A stretch of DNA of 18,212 nucleotides from JAZLIT01 sp045617525. Its GTDB lineage: Bacteria; Bacillota; Bacilli; Bacillales_A; Planococcaceae. Below the pieces are notes generated by a model. It saw only the letters and a list, made by a program, of their open reading frames with translations. It was not told where the DNA came from and did no database searches. The stretch is taken from NCBI GenBank assembly GCA_045617525.1, contig JAZLIT010000157.1, positions 1-18,212 on the forward strand, read 5' to 3'. Below, in pieces: positions 6,231-15,072 of this stretch. Each line of letters starts with the position of its first letter. Within the stretch, counting starts at the first letter, position 1. The position numbers were made by a program, and so were the translations under genes.

Positions 6231-7254
6231 ACGCCTGAACTTGTTTGCCTCTAAGGGCAATTGCTTTTTCTATATCTTTAAACGCCACAAATTTGCGTTG
6301 TTCTGGATCATATAGTTTATACCGAATTGATTCTAAGCTTGTTTTCAACGTAATCGTCGTCGCATTTTGCAGCGGCGTAATCGATTCGTGTACGTCTTCT
6401 AAGTTATAGTTCGGAATACGTGGTGATAAATGATGCACATGATGGAAACCGATATTTCCTGTAATCCATTGCAGAAGTTTCGGCAATTTATAATAAGAAC
6501 TACCTTCTACTGCAGCCTTTACATAATCCCATTCACTGTCCGACTCAAAATACGAATCCTCGTATGTGTGCTGAATGTAAAACAGCCAAATCCCTAAAGC
6601 ACCTGCGATGAATATTGTTATACCATGTACAATTAAAAATGTTTGCCAACCAAAGAGAACGATCAGTAGTGTACACAAAGACAGAAGGACAACATTATTG
6701 ATGTATGTATTTCTACGTTCCTTCTTTTTTGCATCACTACGATTTATACGATTAAATACTAGTACCATTAAAAGTGGCCCTAAGCCAAACATCACAAGTG
6801 GATTTCTATATAAACGATAACCAAGGCGACCTAACTTCGATTTCTCTAAATATTCGTCAACCGTTAGCATATCGATATCGCCAATGCCACGCTTATCTAA
6901 ATTTGAGCTCGATGCATGATGGATTGTATGCTCACGCTTCCATTTTTCATAAGGGAAACTTGTTAAGATACCCGTAATAAAGCCAATACGATCATTCGCC
7001 TTTTTATTTTTGAAAAATGACCCATGTGTACAATCGTGGAAAATAATAAATGTTCGAACAACAAAGCCTGCTGCTAAAACTGCGCAGACAGCAGCTAGCC
7101 ATGCATTATATTGTGCGACGCCATAGCCGACACCCCATAGTATAAGTAATGGAAGTAGTGTATTTAAAATTTGTGTAATGCTTCGTTGAGTATCTGATTT
7201 TGCAAAGGGCGCTACTTCTTTGCGTAGCATTTTAGCTTTTTCTTGATCTGTCAT
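6229..7254 (-). CDS. des: membrane fatty acid desaturase of the Des type
   Basis: Des inserts a double bond into the acyl chains of existing phospholipids, restoring fluidity after cold shock; it is a di-iron integral membrane enzyme. The 341-residue protein has the three histidine boxes of the family: HDCTH at 73-77, HTIHH at 109-113 and HHVHH at 271-275, with a further QHTYED at 228-233. Hydrophobic segments lie at about 33-70 (two helices), 152-168, 187-201 and 205-227. The ATG at 7254 has AGGGGA nine bases upstream on the - strand. It lies immediately before desK-desR, the order known in B. subtilis, so its expression should depend on DesR phosphorylation at low temperature. Confidence 0.94.
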   Translation of the reverse strand: MTDQEKAKMLRKEVAPFAKSDTQRSITQILNTLLPLLILWGVGYGVAQYNAWLAAVCAVLAAGFVVRTFIIFHDCTHGSFFKNKKANDRIGFITGILTSFPYEKWKREHTIHHASSSNLDKRGIGDIDMLTVDEYLEKSKLGRLGYRLYRNPLVMFGLGPLLMVLVFNRINRSDAKKKERRNTYINNVVLLSLCTLLIVLFGWQTFLIVHGITIFIAGALGIWLFYIQHTYEDSYFESDSEWDYVKAAVEGSSYYKLPKLLQWITGNIGFHHVHHLSPRIPNYNLEDVHESITPLQNATTITLKTSLESIRYKLYDPEQRKFVAFKDIEKAIALRGKQVQA

Positions 7255-7329
7255 CTTTAAATATCCCCTGCCTTTCGAATTATTAGCCTAAGTGTAAGGA
7301 AAATGAGGGGTTTGCAAAAGATATGTTCG

Positions 7330-7367
7330 TCATTGATTGGATGTGACATTCATCATTTGACAATCAC
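7330..7367. promoter_or_regulatory. candidate DesR binding region upstream of des
   Basis: Between the acetyltransferase stop (7374) and the des RBS lies a cluster of short TGTCA and ATGA repeats inside an imperfect inverted repeat (GTGA at 7343-7346, TCAC at 7364-7367). It sits where an upstream activator of des would bind. I do not see a convincing -10/-35 pair and I cannot match a DesR consensus by eye, so this is only a candidate. Confidence 0.3.
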
Positions 7368-7373
7368 TTTTTG

Positions 7374-7883
7374 CTAAAGTTGCGGGCCTGGTAAATCTAT
7401 TTGGTAAAACGCTAAGTCAAGCCAGCGTTCGAATTTATAACCTGCATTTTTAATTGTGCCACTGTAGGTGAAACCTAGTTTTTCATGTGCGATAATGCTC
7501 GCCTCATTACTAGCATCTATACAGCCAACCATTGTTTTGATACCTTGCTCTTTTGCAAGCTTGATAATCTCATTCATTAGCTTTGCACCGACCCCTTTTC
7601 TTAAGTGATCCTTATGAACATAAACCGAATGCTCTACTGTATATTGATTTGCTGGGTAGGCACGAAAAGGTCCGTACGATGCATAGCCGGCAACCATTTC
7701 TTCTTCTATGTAGACTAGTAGCGGTTCATTACGCTCTTTTTTTCCGTGAAACCACTCAAGTCTTTGCTCGATTGTTTGCTTTTCATACATATAAATGGCT
7801 GTGCTATTTTCGATATTCTCATTAAAAATATATAAAATCTCCTGAATATCTTGCTCTGTTGCTTGTCGAATCACATTGTCCAC
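7374..7883 (-). CDS. GNAT N-acetyltransferase, phosphinothricin/methionine-sulfoximine type
   Basis: Members of this group use acetyl-CoA to acetylate small amino-acid-like substrates such as phosphinothricin, methionine sulfoximine or methionine sulfone. The 169-residue protein shows the family order: IRQATEQDI at the N-terminus, the YTVEHSVYV strand at 81-89, the acetyl-CoA loop RKGVGAKLM at 95-103, CIDASNEASI at 121-130, LGFTYSGTI at 136-144, and the closing GYKFERWLDLAFYQ at 148-161 typical of bar/pat-like enzymes. The ATG at 7883 has GAGGTGG just upstream. It lies downstream of metH in the same direction but beyond a good terminator, so it is probably a separate unit. The natural substrate cannot be read from the sequence. 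Confidence 0.88.
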   Translation of the reverse strand: MDNVIRQATEQDIQEILYIFNENIENSTAIYMYEKQTIEQRLEWFHGKKERNEPLLVYIEEEMVAGYASYGPFRAYPANQYTVEHSVYVHKDHLRKGVGAKLMNEIIKLAKEQGIKTMVGCIDASNEASIIAHEKLGFTYSGTIKNAGYKFERWLDLAFYQIDLPGPQL

Positions 7884-7921
7884 CTCGTTTTAATTGTTAT
7901 CCTTTTATTTTACTATAAATG

Positions 7922-7952
7922 AAAAGCTGCTAAAGAAATTTCCTTTAGCAGC
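7922..7952 (-). terminator. terminator of the yitJ-metH operon
   Basis: GCTGCTAAAG (7926-7935) and CTTTAGCAGC (7943-7952) form a perfect 10-base-pair stem with a 7-base loop, followed on the - strand by TTTT. It lies 12 bases past the metH stop. Confidence 0.88.
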
Positions 7953-7964
7953 CCATCCATATTT

Positions 7965-10900
7965 TTATACGTTAAAATAGCGAGCATCTGGGTGCGCGAA
8001 GACAAGAGCTGAAACGCTTGCCTCAGGCTCCATCATAAAGCCCTCTGTCAAAGTCACACCGATTGTCTCAGGCTTCAATGTAACAAACAACTTCAGTTGA
8101 TCCTCTAAATCTGGACATGCAGGGTAGCCAAAGCTAAAGCGCTGTCCTTGATACTTCGCTGCAAAACGATCACGCATCGTGAAGTCTACGCCATCAGGGA
8201 AGCCCCATTGGTCGCGAATTTCCTGATGAATTCGTTCTGCAAAGCCTTCTGCAAGCTCAATAGCCGTCGCTTGTAGCGCATGGCTTTCTAAAAACTTACC
8301 GTCCTCTTTTAGAGCCACTGCTTTTTCACGCACACCAAGACCTGCCGTTACCACTAGCATCGCAACATAGTCCATTTCCCCACTTTCTACAGATCTCAAA
8401 AAATCTGCTAAGCATAAAAATGGTGCTTTTGCTTGGCGTGGGAATGTAAAGCGTTGGATTTCATTCTTACCTGTTTCGTCATAAATAATGACATCATTGC
8501 CACTTGATTGCGCTGGATAAAATTGATACATACCTGCAGGCTTTAATGTACCATCCGTTAAATAAGAATCCACTAATGCTTTTAGCTCAACTGCACGCTT
8601 ATCGCCCTCTGCAAGCATTTGCTCTAGATTGCCTTTCAAGCCAAGGTGATGGCCGATTAGCGTACGCATATTCACATATGGATGTAGATGTGAAACCGCA
8701 TATTCTCTGTTTACATGTCGCTTTAAATCTCTCGGCACAAATACATTAGCATCTACGACTGTTCGAACTGGACGCTCTGCCAGCACGACTGGACGTGCTG
8801 TACGTTTTGCATCTGCCTCGATACGTTTTTCTTGCGCCTCTTTTAATTCGGCCACCATTATTTCTCGTTCATTGCTATCCATAACACGATTCGCGAGTTC
8901 AAGCCCTTGCATTGCATCCTTTGAGTAAAGCACAAGTCCATCATAAACCGCCGCAATTTTCGTCTCTGTGAAACGGCGAGAAAGTGCTGCGCCACCAACC
9001 ATAATTGGGATATCAATACCTGCCTCTTTAAAGTCTTGCGCCGTAATAACCATTTGCTGCGCCGATTTTACAAGAAGACCTGATAACCCGACAAAGTCTG
9101 GTTTCTCACGACGAATCGCTTCAATTAATGCGGCTGGCGTCACCTTAATACCTAGGTCCACCACTTTAAACCCATTATTGCTCAAAATAATATCGACTAG
9201 GTTTTTCCCGATGTCATGTACATCACCTTTTACCGTTGCAAGCACCATCTTACCTTTACTCGCTCCGTCGCCGCCTTTTTCCATATACTGCTCAAGATGC
9301 GCGACTGCAGCCTTCATAACGCCAGCACTTTGCAATACTTCTGCCACAATTAGCTGATTCTCATTGAATAGACGGCCAACCTCGGCCATCCCTTCCATCA
9401 GCGGACCATTAATAATGTCGAGTGGCGCATCGAAAATCTCACGTGCCAATTCTAAATCAGCGATTAAACCTTCTTTTGTGCCCTCTAAAATATAGTAGGC
9501 TAAGCGGCCTTCCACTGTTTCAGGTAGTGTTTCCGTCGTTTTATCTTTCTTTTTATCACGGTAGAAATCTGTAAAGTCAGCAAGTGTTTGATCATTCGTA
9601 TGGAAAATTAAATCATTTGCTAATTTTATTTCCGCCTCCGGAATCGATGCGTAACGCTCTAATTTTTCCGTATTTACAATCGCATAATCAAGCCCCGCCT
9701 GCGTACAGTGATATAAATACACCGCATTTAGCACTTCTCGACCTACAGGTGGTAAACCGAATGAAATATTACTTACCCCAAGCGTCGTTAACACACGCGG
9801 TAACTTCTCTTTAATCAAACGAATACCCTCAATCGTTTCCTCTGCTGCGCCAATATATTGCGCATCACCCGTACCAACAGGGAACATTAGCGGATCAAAA
9901 ATAATATCCTCAGGTGCAATACCCCATTTTTCCGTCAATAGCTTATACGAGCGCTCTGCAACTTCTACCTTACGTTCACGTGTTACTGCCATTCCGATTT
10001 CATCAATTGTCCCTACAACAACTGCAGCACCATATTTCTTCACTAAAGGCATAACCGCATCAAAGCGCTCCTCGCCATCCTCAAGGTTTATCGAATTAAT
10101 AATTGCCTTGCCTTGGCAATACTTTAACGCCTCTTCCATTACCGCTTCATCTGTCGAATCGATAACAATCGGTACTTTTACTTTTTTCACAACCTCAGGC
10201 ATAAAGTTGCGCATATCCTCGACTTCATCACGGTCTGGATTTGCTAAGCAAATATCAATAACATGTGCCCCATTTTTCACCTGTGCACGCGCGATTTCTG
10301 CAGCTTCTTCAAACTTACCATCGATAATTAACTGCTTAAATTTACGTGAGCCAATTACATTCGTGCGCTCGCCAATAAATAACGGACGCATTGAATCATC
10401 GTATTGCAGTGGCTCGATGCCCGATACCATATGTCCATGAGCAGCATCTGCGCGTTTACGTGGTGCAAAGCCCTCTACTGCCTCGCGAATCGCTGCGATA
10501 TGTGCTGGTGTTGTTCCACAACAACCCCCAACAATGTTCAACCAGCCTTTTTCAGCAAAGCCGCGAAGCTTTTTCGACAATGAATCTGGCGTCTCGTGAT
10601 AGCAGCCTTCCTCATCTGGTAAGCCCGCATTCGGATAACAGCTAACATAGCTCGTCGCAAGCTCAGCAAGTGAACGAATATGATCCGTCATAAACTCAGG
10701 TCCTGTTGCACAGTTCAAGCCTACTGATAATGGCTTAATATGCTCAATCGAAATATAAAAAGCTTCAATTGATTGCCCCGCAAGTGTCGTCCCCATTGGC
10801 TCAATTGTGCCTGAAATCATAACAGGTAGCTCTACGCCTACTTCTTCAAAGGCACGGTGAATCGCAATCGTACCCGCTTTTACATTCAGCATATCTTGCG

Positions 10901-11390
10901 AAGTTTCCATCAATAGCACATCTGCACCAGCTTCAATTAATGCCTTCGCCTGTACATAGAAGGTTTCACACAGTGCATCAAATGTAATCCCGCCTGTAAC
11001 GGATAATGTTTTCGTTGTCGGACCAATTGCACCTGCCACAAAGCGCGGCCATTCCGGTGTTGAATATTCATCTACTACTTTGCGCGCAATTTCAACTGCA
11101 CGCGTATTTATTTCTACCGCTAAATGACCTAAGTCATATTCATTTAAAACGAGTGGTGTTGCACCAAATGTATTTGTGCAAATAATATCTGCGCCAGCTT
11201 CTAAATAAGCACGGTGTACTTTATCTAATACGTCCGGTCGTGTAAGCACTAGGTTTTCATTACATCCGTCTAATGCTTCTCCGCCAAAATCGTCATATGT
11301 TAAATTTTCATTTTGGAGCATTGTTCCCATCGCACCATCGATGATTAAAATTCTTTTCTCTAGCTGCTGTTCTATAAGGTGGTTAGACAT
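7965..11390 (-). CDS. metH: cobalamin-dependent methionine synthase MetH
   Basis: MetH moves a methyl group from 5-methyl-THF to homocysteine through cob(I)alamin. The 1141-residue protein holds all four modules: a homocysteine domain (about 10-305) with zinc cysteines C227, C290 and C291 (GLNCATG, GGCCGTTP); a pterin-binding domain (about 335-590; GERTNVIGSRKF); a cap plus B12 domain (about 625-840) with the lower-ligand motif DVHDIG at 723-728 (H725), the SGL motif at 770-772 and VGGAA at 798-802; and a C-terminal S-adenosylmethionine reactivation domain with GYPACPD at 1088-1094. The ATG at 11390 has AAAGGAG upstream, lying inside the end of yitJ; the two genes overlap by 8 bases. The cell must therefore make or import B12. 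Expression is set by the upstream SAM riboswitch. Confidence 0.98.
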   Translation of the reverse strand: MSNHLIEQQLEKRILIIDGAMGTMLQNENLTYDDFGGEALDGCNENLVLTRPDVLDKVHRAYLEAGADIICTNTFGATPLVLNEYDLGHLAVEINTRAVEIARKVVDEYSTPEWPRFVAGAIGPTTKTLSVTGGITFDALCETFYVQAKALIEAGADVLLMETSQDMLNVKAGTIAIHRAFEEVGVELPVMISGTIEPMGTTLAGQSIEAFYISIEHIKPLSVGLNCATGPEFMTDHIRSLAELATSYVSCYPNAGLPDEEGCYHETPDSLSKKLRGFAEKGWLNIVGGCCGTTPAHIAAIREAVEGFAPRKRADAAHGHMVSGIEPLQYDDSMRPLFIGERTNVIGSRKFKQLIIDGKFEEAAEIARAQVKNGAHVIDICLANPDRDEVEDMRNFMPEVVKKVKVPIVIDSTDEAVMEEALKYCQGKAIINSINLEDGEERFDAVMPLVKKYGAAVVVGTIDEIGMAVTRERKVEVAERSYKLLTEKWGIAPEDIIFDPLMFPVGTGDAQYIGAAEETIEGIRLIKEKLPRVLTTLGVSNISFGLPPVGREVLNAVYLYHCTQAGLDYAIVNTEKLERYASIPEAEIKLANDLIFHTNDQTLADFTDFYRDKKKDKTTETLPETVEGRLAYYILEGTKEGLIADLELAREIFDAPLDIINGPLMEGMAEVGRLFNENQLIVAEVLQSAGVMKAAVAHLEQYMEKGGDGASKGKMVLATVKGDVHDIGKNLVDIILSNNGFKVVDLGIKVTPAALIEAIRREKPDFVGLSGLLVKSAQQMVITAQDFKEAGIDIPIMVGGAALSRRFTETKIAAVYDGLVLYSKDAMQGLELANRVMDSNEREIMVAELKEAQEKRIEADAKRTARPVVLAERPVRTVVDANVFVPRDLKRHVNREYAVSHLHPYVNMRTLIGHHLGLKGNLEQMLAEGDKRAVELKALVDSYLTDGTLKPAGMYQFYPAQSSGNDVIIYDETGKNEIQRFTFPRQAKAPFLCLADFLRSVESGEMDYVAMLVVTAGLGVREKAVALKEDGKFLESHALQATAIELAEGFAERIHQEIRDQWGFPDGVDFTMRDRFAAKYQGQRFSFGYPACPDLEDQLKLFVTLKPETIGVTLTEGFMMEPEASVSALVFAHPDARYFNV

Positions 11391-13227
11391 TTGATTTCGC
11401 TCCTTTGCGTTGTTCGTCGAAAGCCTTCACGTGATCCATTAAGGCTAACGTCATATCGTATCGTAAAAATGGCGTAATTAAGTAAATGCCATTGAAGTAT
11501 TCGCATGCTGTATCAAGCAGTTCTTTCGCAATCGCGATACCTTCTTTTGTTGCACGTTCTTTGTCGGTCCCACAAGCCTGCATACGCGCTAATACCTCAT
11601 CAGAAAGCTTAATACCCGGTACTTCATGGTGTAAAAATTCCGCACTACGAAAGCTTGTTAACGGCATGATTCCAATATAAATTGGTGCATCTAAATGCTT
11701 TGTGGCCTCGTATATTTCAATTATTTTTTCCTTTGTGTATACAGGTTGTGATATAAAGTAATCACACCCATTCTCTAGCTTCTTCTCTAGACGTTCAACC
11801 GCACGTGCTACAACGCGGACATTCGGATTAAAGGCACCTGCTACTGAGAAGCTTGCTTGTTTTTGAAGGGGCTTACCTGAAAATGAAATGCCCTCATTCA
11901 TTTGCTTAATAAGTTTCATTAGCTCCATCGATGAAACATCGTATACACTTGTCGCCCCCGGGAAATCTCCAACCTTTGTGGGATCCCCAGTAACGACTAA
12001 AATTTCATGTAGCTCTAGTGCATTGAGTCCCATTAAATGTGATTGAAGGCCAATTAAATTGCGATCGCGACATGTAATGTGAGGTAGTACGCGTACACCC
12101 TCCTGCATTAATAGTGCGGACATCGCGATATTTGAAATACGCGGAGAGGCAAGCGAGTTATCTGCCATCATAATGACATCTGCACCTTGCTCATAAAGGG
12201 TTTTTGCTCCATTTAAGAACTTATCAATTTCTAAATGACGCGGCGTATCTAATTCCACGATCACGGAACGCTCGCGTTTCGCCTTTTCATGTAGTGGTTC
12301 ATATTTGGGCGGCTCCGGTACACGCACGAATTGCGTTTGCGCAGGCGCTACGTTTTTCTTCTCGAGCGGTTTGATATTTTTTAATCGCTTTTTAAGTGCC
12401 GCGATATGCTTTGGTGTTGTGCCACAGCAGCCGCCAATCAAACGTACACCTTGCTTTACAAGCTCCTCTGCCGCACGCGCGAAATAATCTGCCTCAGACT
12501 CATACACAACACGGCCATCCTCTACATCTAGTAACGATGCATTTGGATATGCTGATAAATAGGCACGCGCTGGTAAATTTGCCTTTTCAAACGCTTGAAT
12601 CGTATGGAATGGGCCAAGTCGACAGTTCGCTCCAACAATATCTGCGCCAAGTGCTTCTAACTGTGTTAACACTTCATCAAACGGAATCCCGCCCTGTAAA
12701 ATACCTGGCTCATGCATCGAGACTTGCGCAATTATTGGCTTATCCGTCAATGTACGTACCGCCCGTACTGCCGCCTGAACCTCTTCATAATCATAAAACG
12801 TTTCTAATAAAATTCCGTCCACATCATTTTCGATAAGCACTTTTGCCTGTTGTACAATTGCATCGATAATATCTGTAAGCGTTAAATCTGTACCACGAAT
12901 GCCGCGAATACCACCAATCGTACCGACCACAAACACGTCATGACCAGTTGCTGCTTCCTTTGCCAATTTAACCGCGGCCTCATTTAATTCTTGAACGCGC
13001 GCCTCTAAGCCATAGCGTGCTAACTTAATTGCATTCGCACCGTATGTATTCGTTTGAATAATATCTGCCCCTGCTTCGATATATTGCGTGTGAATATTAC
13101 GCACTACCTCAGGCTTTGATACATTCATCTCTTCATGACAATAATCTAATCCATATGAATATAAAAGCGTCCCAATTGCGCCATCCGCAGTTAAAACACG
13201 CTCTTTTAATTGTTCGAGCAGTCCCAA
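11383..13227 (-). CDS. yitJ: bifunctional homocysteine S-methyltransferase / methylene-THF reductase
   Basis: The N-terminal half is a zinc homocysteine methyltransferase and the C-terminal half a MetF-like flavoprotein that makes 5-methyl-THF, the substrate of the MetH encoded next. I start at the TTG ending at 13227 (614 residues, MGLLEQLK), eight bases after AAGGAG; a GTG three codons earlier lies against the RBS. In this numbering the zinc cysteines are C202 (ANCRLG) and C267-C268 (GGCCGTTP). A linker with prolines and lysines spans about 284-315. The reductase domain runs from about 320 to 605, with VIVELDTP, ILVVTGDPT (409-417) and FISQPVYT (491-498). The combined architecture is that of B. 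subtilis YitJ. Its leader carries the SAM-I riboswitch. Confidence 0.96.
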   Translation of the reverse strand: MGLLEQLKERVLTADGAIGTLLYSYGLDYCHEEMNVSKPEVVRNIHTQYIEAGADIIQTNTYGANAIKLARYGLEARVQELNEAAVKLAKEAATGHDVFVVGTIGGIRGIRGTDLTLTDIIDAIVQQAKVLIENDVDGILLETFYDYEEVQAAVRAVRTLTDKPIIAQVSMHEPGILQGGIPFDEVLTQLEALGADIVGANCRLGPFHTIQAFEKANLPARAYLSAYPNASLLDVEDGRVVYESEADYFARAAEELVKQGVRLIGGCCGTTPKHIAALKKRLKNIKPLEKKNVAPAQTQFVRVPEPPKYEPLHEKAKRERSVIVELDTPRHLEIDKFLNGAKTLYEQGADVIMMADNSLASPRISNIAMSALLMQEGVRVLPHITCRDRNLIGLQSHLMGLNALELHEILVVTGDPTKVGDFPGATSVYDVSSMELMKLIKQMNEGISFSGKPLQKQASFSVAGAFNPNVRVVARAVERLEKKLENGCDYFISQPVYTKEKIIEIYEATKHLDAPIYIGIMPLTSFRSAEFLHHEVPGIKLSDEVLARMQACGTDKERATKEGIAIAKELLDTACEYFNGIYLITPFLRYDMTLALMDHVKAFDEQRKGAKSNV

Positions 13228-13261
13228 GATAATCACTCCTTTTTAAAAATTCCGTCAATTC

Positions 13262-13302
13262 ACCTAAAAGAAAAAGCCTTCTTTATGTTGAAAGAAGGCT
13301 TT
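13262..13302 (-). terminator. riboswitch-controlled terminator ahead of yitJ
   Basis: AAAGCCTTCTTT and AAAGAAGGCTTT (13273-13284 and 13291-13302) form a perfect 12-base-pair stem with a 6-base loop, followed on the - strand by TTTTTCTTTT. The AGAGGG just after the aptamer can pair with CCTTCT in the first arm, which would make an antiterminator when SAM is low. Confidence 0.93.
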
Positions 13303-13323
13303 ACTATACAGGTATATTTCCCT

Positions 13324-13420
13324 CTCATCTCTCGGCGGTTTACTGCCTCTGGATTTAGCACCATACATCTGTTGGTTGCTGAAGCATCAACGGGCCAGTC
13401 CCTCCGCTTCTCTCGATAAG
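13324..13420 (-). ncRNA. SAM-I (S-box) riboswitch aptamer
   Basis: On the - strand the leader holds the conserved S-box core in order: CTTATCGAGAG (P1 side, from 13420), GCGGAGGGACTGGCCC, GATG...CAGCAACC, GGTGCTAAATCC and a closing GATGAG (13329-13324) that pairs with CTTATC. This is the class that binds S-adenosylmethionine and ends transcription of methionine genes when SAM is abundant. It lies 25 bases after the predicted transcript start and is followed by the terminator at 13262-13302 and the yitJ-metH operon, a textbook setting. Confidence 0.97.
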
Positions 13421-13451
13421 AACATATTAAATTTTTTGAATAATTAAAAGA

Positions 13452-13480
13452 ATCATAACTTTATCTCGTTACAACGTCAA
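13452..13480 (-). promoter_or_regulatory. promoter of the yitJ-metH operon
   Basis: On the - strand TTGACG (13480-13475), a 17-base spacer and TATGAT (13457-13452) make a strong sigma-A promoter. Transcription should start near 13445, giving a leader of about 218 bases that holds the riboswitch and terminator. Confidence 0.88.
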
Positions 13481-13506
13481 TAGGAATCCCGATTTTCTTT
13501 TCGAAA

Positions 13507-14892
13507 CTATAGCTTATTCGCGATAACTGCCGCGGTATTTTTCCCATTTGCAATACACGCACCAATGCCCACCCCAAAATAAGAGCAGCCCGCAAGTAAC
13601 ACATTTGGATACCTTTCATCCATTTGTTTTAACACAGCATCAAGTGCCTCTTTATGTGCAATATCATAGCGTGGCATTTTATCGATCCACTTCGTTACAT
13701 TGACGATTTTCGGCGCATCCTCTAACCCTAAGCTCCTACGAATATCCTCACGTGCCACAGCAGTTAACGCTTCATCTGTCATTGCTGCTAATTCTTCGTA
13801 GCGTGGGTTGATATTTTTATAAAATAAACGCACTAATAAATTGCCCTCAGCAGACGTATGCTTCCATTTGCGGCTTGTCCACGTTGAGGCATTACACACT
13901 AAATCGCTATTTTCTGAAACGATAAAGCCCGTTCCATCTGCCGGTAGAATACTGTCTGGCACATCAAAGCCTAAATACATTGTTAGCGCAGAGGCTGTTG
14001 TAAATTTTTCAAACTGAGGCAGGAGTTCCGCATCTGTTAATATATTGCGTACTGTTTCATTCGGTACTGCTAAAACAACGATATCCGCCTTAAGCTGTTC
14101 CCCATTTGTGAAGGACAGCGTATAGTGCTCGCCTGATTTCTCTAACTGCTTCATCGTCATACCTTTTTTAAAGGTAACTTCCGGCAGCATTACTTCCAAA
14201 CGATCAATGATAGCTGATAAACCTTTGCGGAACGAAATAAATTTCTTGTTCGAAGCTTTTTCAAATTGTGCACGATTGGCCTCAAAGCCATTCATAATGC
14301 TTCCATGCTCATTTTTATAATCCACTAAATAAGGAAGTGTTGATGCAAGTGAAAGCTGATATAAATCCCCTGAATATACACCTGCTAATACTGGTGCAAT
14401 TTGCTTATGAACGATTTCCTCACCTAAAAAATATTCTAAAAATGCGCCAATCGAGCTTTCTTTCGTGAAGCTCGTATTCTCAATTTTCTCATCCTGCAGC
14501 ACACGTTGCTTCCCCTGTTCCGAAATAAGCGTTGACGCCATTAGTGATTCTAGGCTCATCGGAATGCCAAATGTCGAACCAGCTGGAATGGCGTGTAGCT
14601 CGTTATTTGTATGTATATAGGAAATCCCTGTCTCGTTATATACGAGCTCCTCTTCAAATTCAAGCTCACGCACCAACTCCAATACACCTGGATGACGCGC
14701 AACAATTGAATCTGCACCTGTCTCCATAATAAAACCATTCGTTGTCTCAGAATGAATTTTTCCACCTAAGTATTCATTTTGCTCCACTAATACAAGCTGA
14801 GCCTCTTTGCCCTCAGCTTCCATTTGACGCTTTAAATAATGCATGGTACATAAGCCTGTGATTCCGCCACCAATTACAATGACTGTTTTCAT
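13507..14892 (-). CDS. hemY: HemY-type coproporphyrinogen III / protoporphyrinogen IX oxidase
   Basis: This oxygen-dependent FAD enzyme oxidises the porphyrinogen ring; in Bacillota it acts on coproporphyrinogen III in the coproporphyrin route to heme (also called CgoX). The 461-residue protein begins with the dinucleotide fold VIVIGGGITGLCTMHYL (GGGITG at 8-13), then an acidic residue and GGK in EQNEYLGGKIHSE, and ends with the FAD-closing segment GVGIGACIANGKNTA. AIPAGSTFGIP and APVLAGVYSGD are further family motifs. Length is normal for the family. The ATG at 14892 has AAGGAG at about 14901-14906. The gene stands apart from other heme genes, which are not in the window. No clear terminator follows it, and the yitJ promoter begins about 27 bases on. 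Confidence 0.94.
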   Translation of the reverse strand: MKTVIVIGGGITGLCTMHYLKRQMEAEGKEAQLVLVEQNEYLGGKIHSETTNGFIMETGADSIVARHPGVLELVRELEFEEELVYNETGISYIHTNNELHAIPAGSTFGIPMSLESLMASTLISEQGKQRVLQDEKIENTSFTKESSIGAFLEYFLGEEIVHKQIAPVLAGVYSGDLYQLSLASTLPYLVDYKNEHGSIMNGFEANRAQFEKASNKKFISFRKGLSAIIDRLEVMLPEVTFKKGMTMKQLEKSGEHYTLSFTNGEQLKADIVVLAVPNETVRNILTDAELLPQFEKFTTASALTMYLGFDVPDSILPADGTGFIVSENSDLVCNASTWTSRKWKHTSAEGNLLVRLFYKNINPRYEELAAMTDEALTAVAREDIRRSLGLEDAPKIVNVTKWIDKMPRYDIAHKEALDAVLKQMDERYPNVLLAGCSYFGVGIGACIANGKNTAAVIANKL

Positions 14893-14913
14893 AATTTCCG
14901 CTCCTTTTTTCGC

Positions 14914-14936
14914 ACTAGAATTCTATTTCTAGTATA
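14914..14936 (-). promoter_or_regulatory. hemY promoter -10 overlapped by a palindromic operator candidate
   Basis: ACTAGAA (14914-14920), six bases and TTCTAGT (14927-14933) form a perfect 7-base inverted repeat. On the - strand it overlaps TATACT (14936-14931), the best -10 for hemY, and covers the likely start near 14924. A related TTCTAGA/TTCTAAG pair lies 15-35 bases upstream. This layout suits a repressor site. The -35 is poor and the regulator is not identifiable. Confidence 0.45.
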
Positions 14937-15021
14937 TACATTTTTTCTAAGAGAATACGTTCTAGACTATTACAAAAATCGTACGATATAAAGCTTGTCC
15001 TTCTTGCACATTATTTGCTAA

Positions 15022-15059
15022 AACGAAAAAAATGCTTATATGAAGTTTCATACAGGCAT
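15022..15059 (-). terminator. terminator of the LysR/Sel1 operon
   Basis: A 13-base-pair stem with one mismatch and one wobble (15032-15044 with 15047-15059) has a very tight loop and is followed on the - strand by a run of seven T's. It starts 14 bases past the Sel1-gene stop and separates it from hemY. Confidence 0.8.
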
Positions 15060-15072
15060 CCCGGATATACGT

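Noticed and set aside
7357..7362. TTGACA on the + strand upstream of des
   Set aside because: No -10 lies about 17 bases downstream (the sequence there is inside the acetyltransferase gene) and no + strand gene follows.
12396..12836. 146-codon open frame on the + strand inside yitJ
   Set aside because: It is antisense to a highly conserved enzyme, has no RBS, and its composition is what a shadow frame gives. The same holds for the open frames at 8968-9357 and 10108-10440 inside metH.
13234..13236. GTG as start of yitJ
   Set aside because: It overlaps the AAGGAG itself. The TTG at 13227 has an 8-base gap and gives the family's MGLL start.
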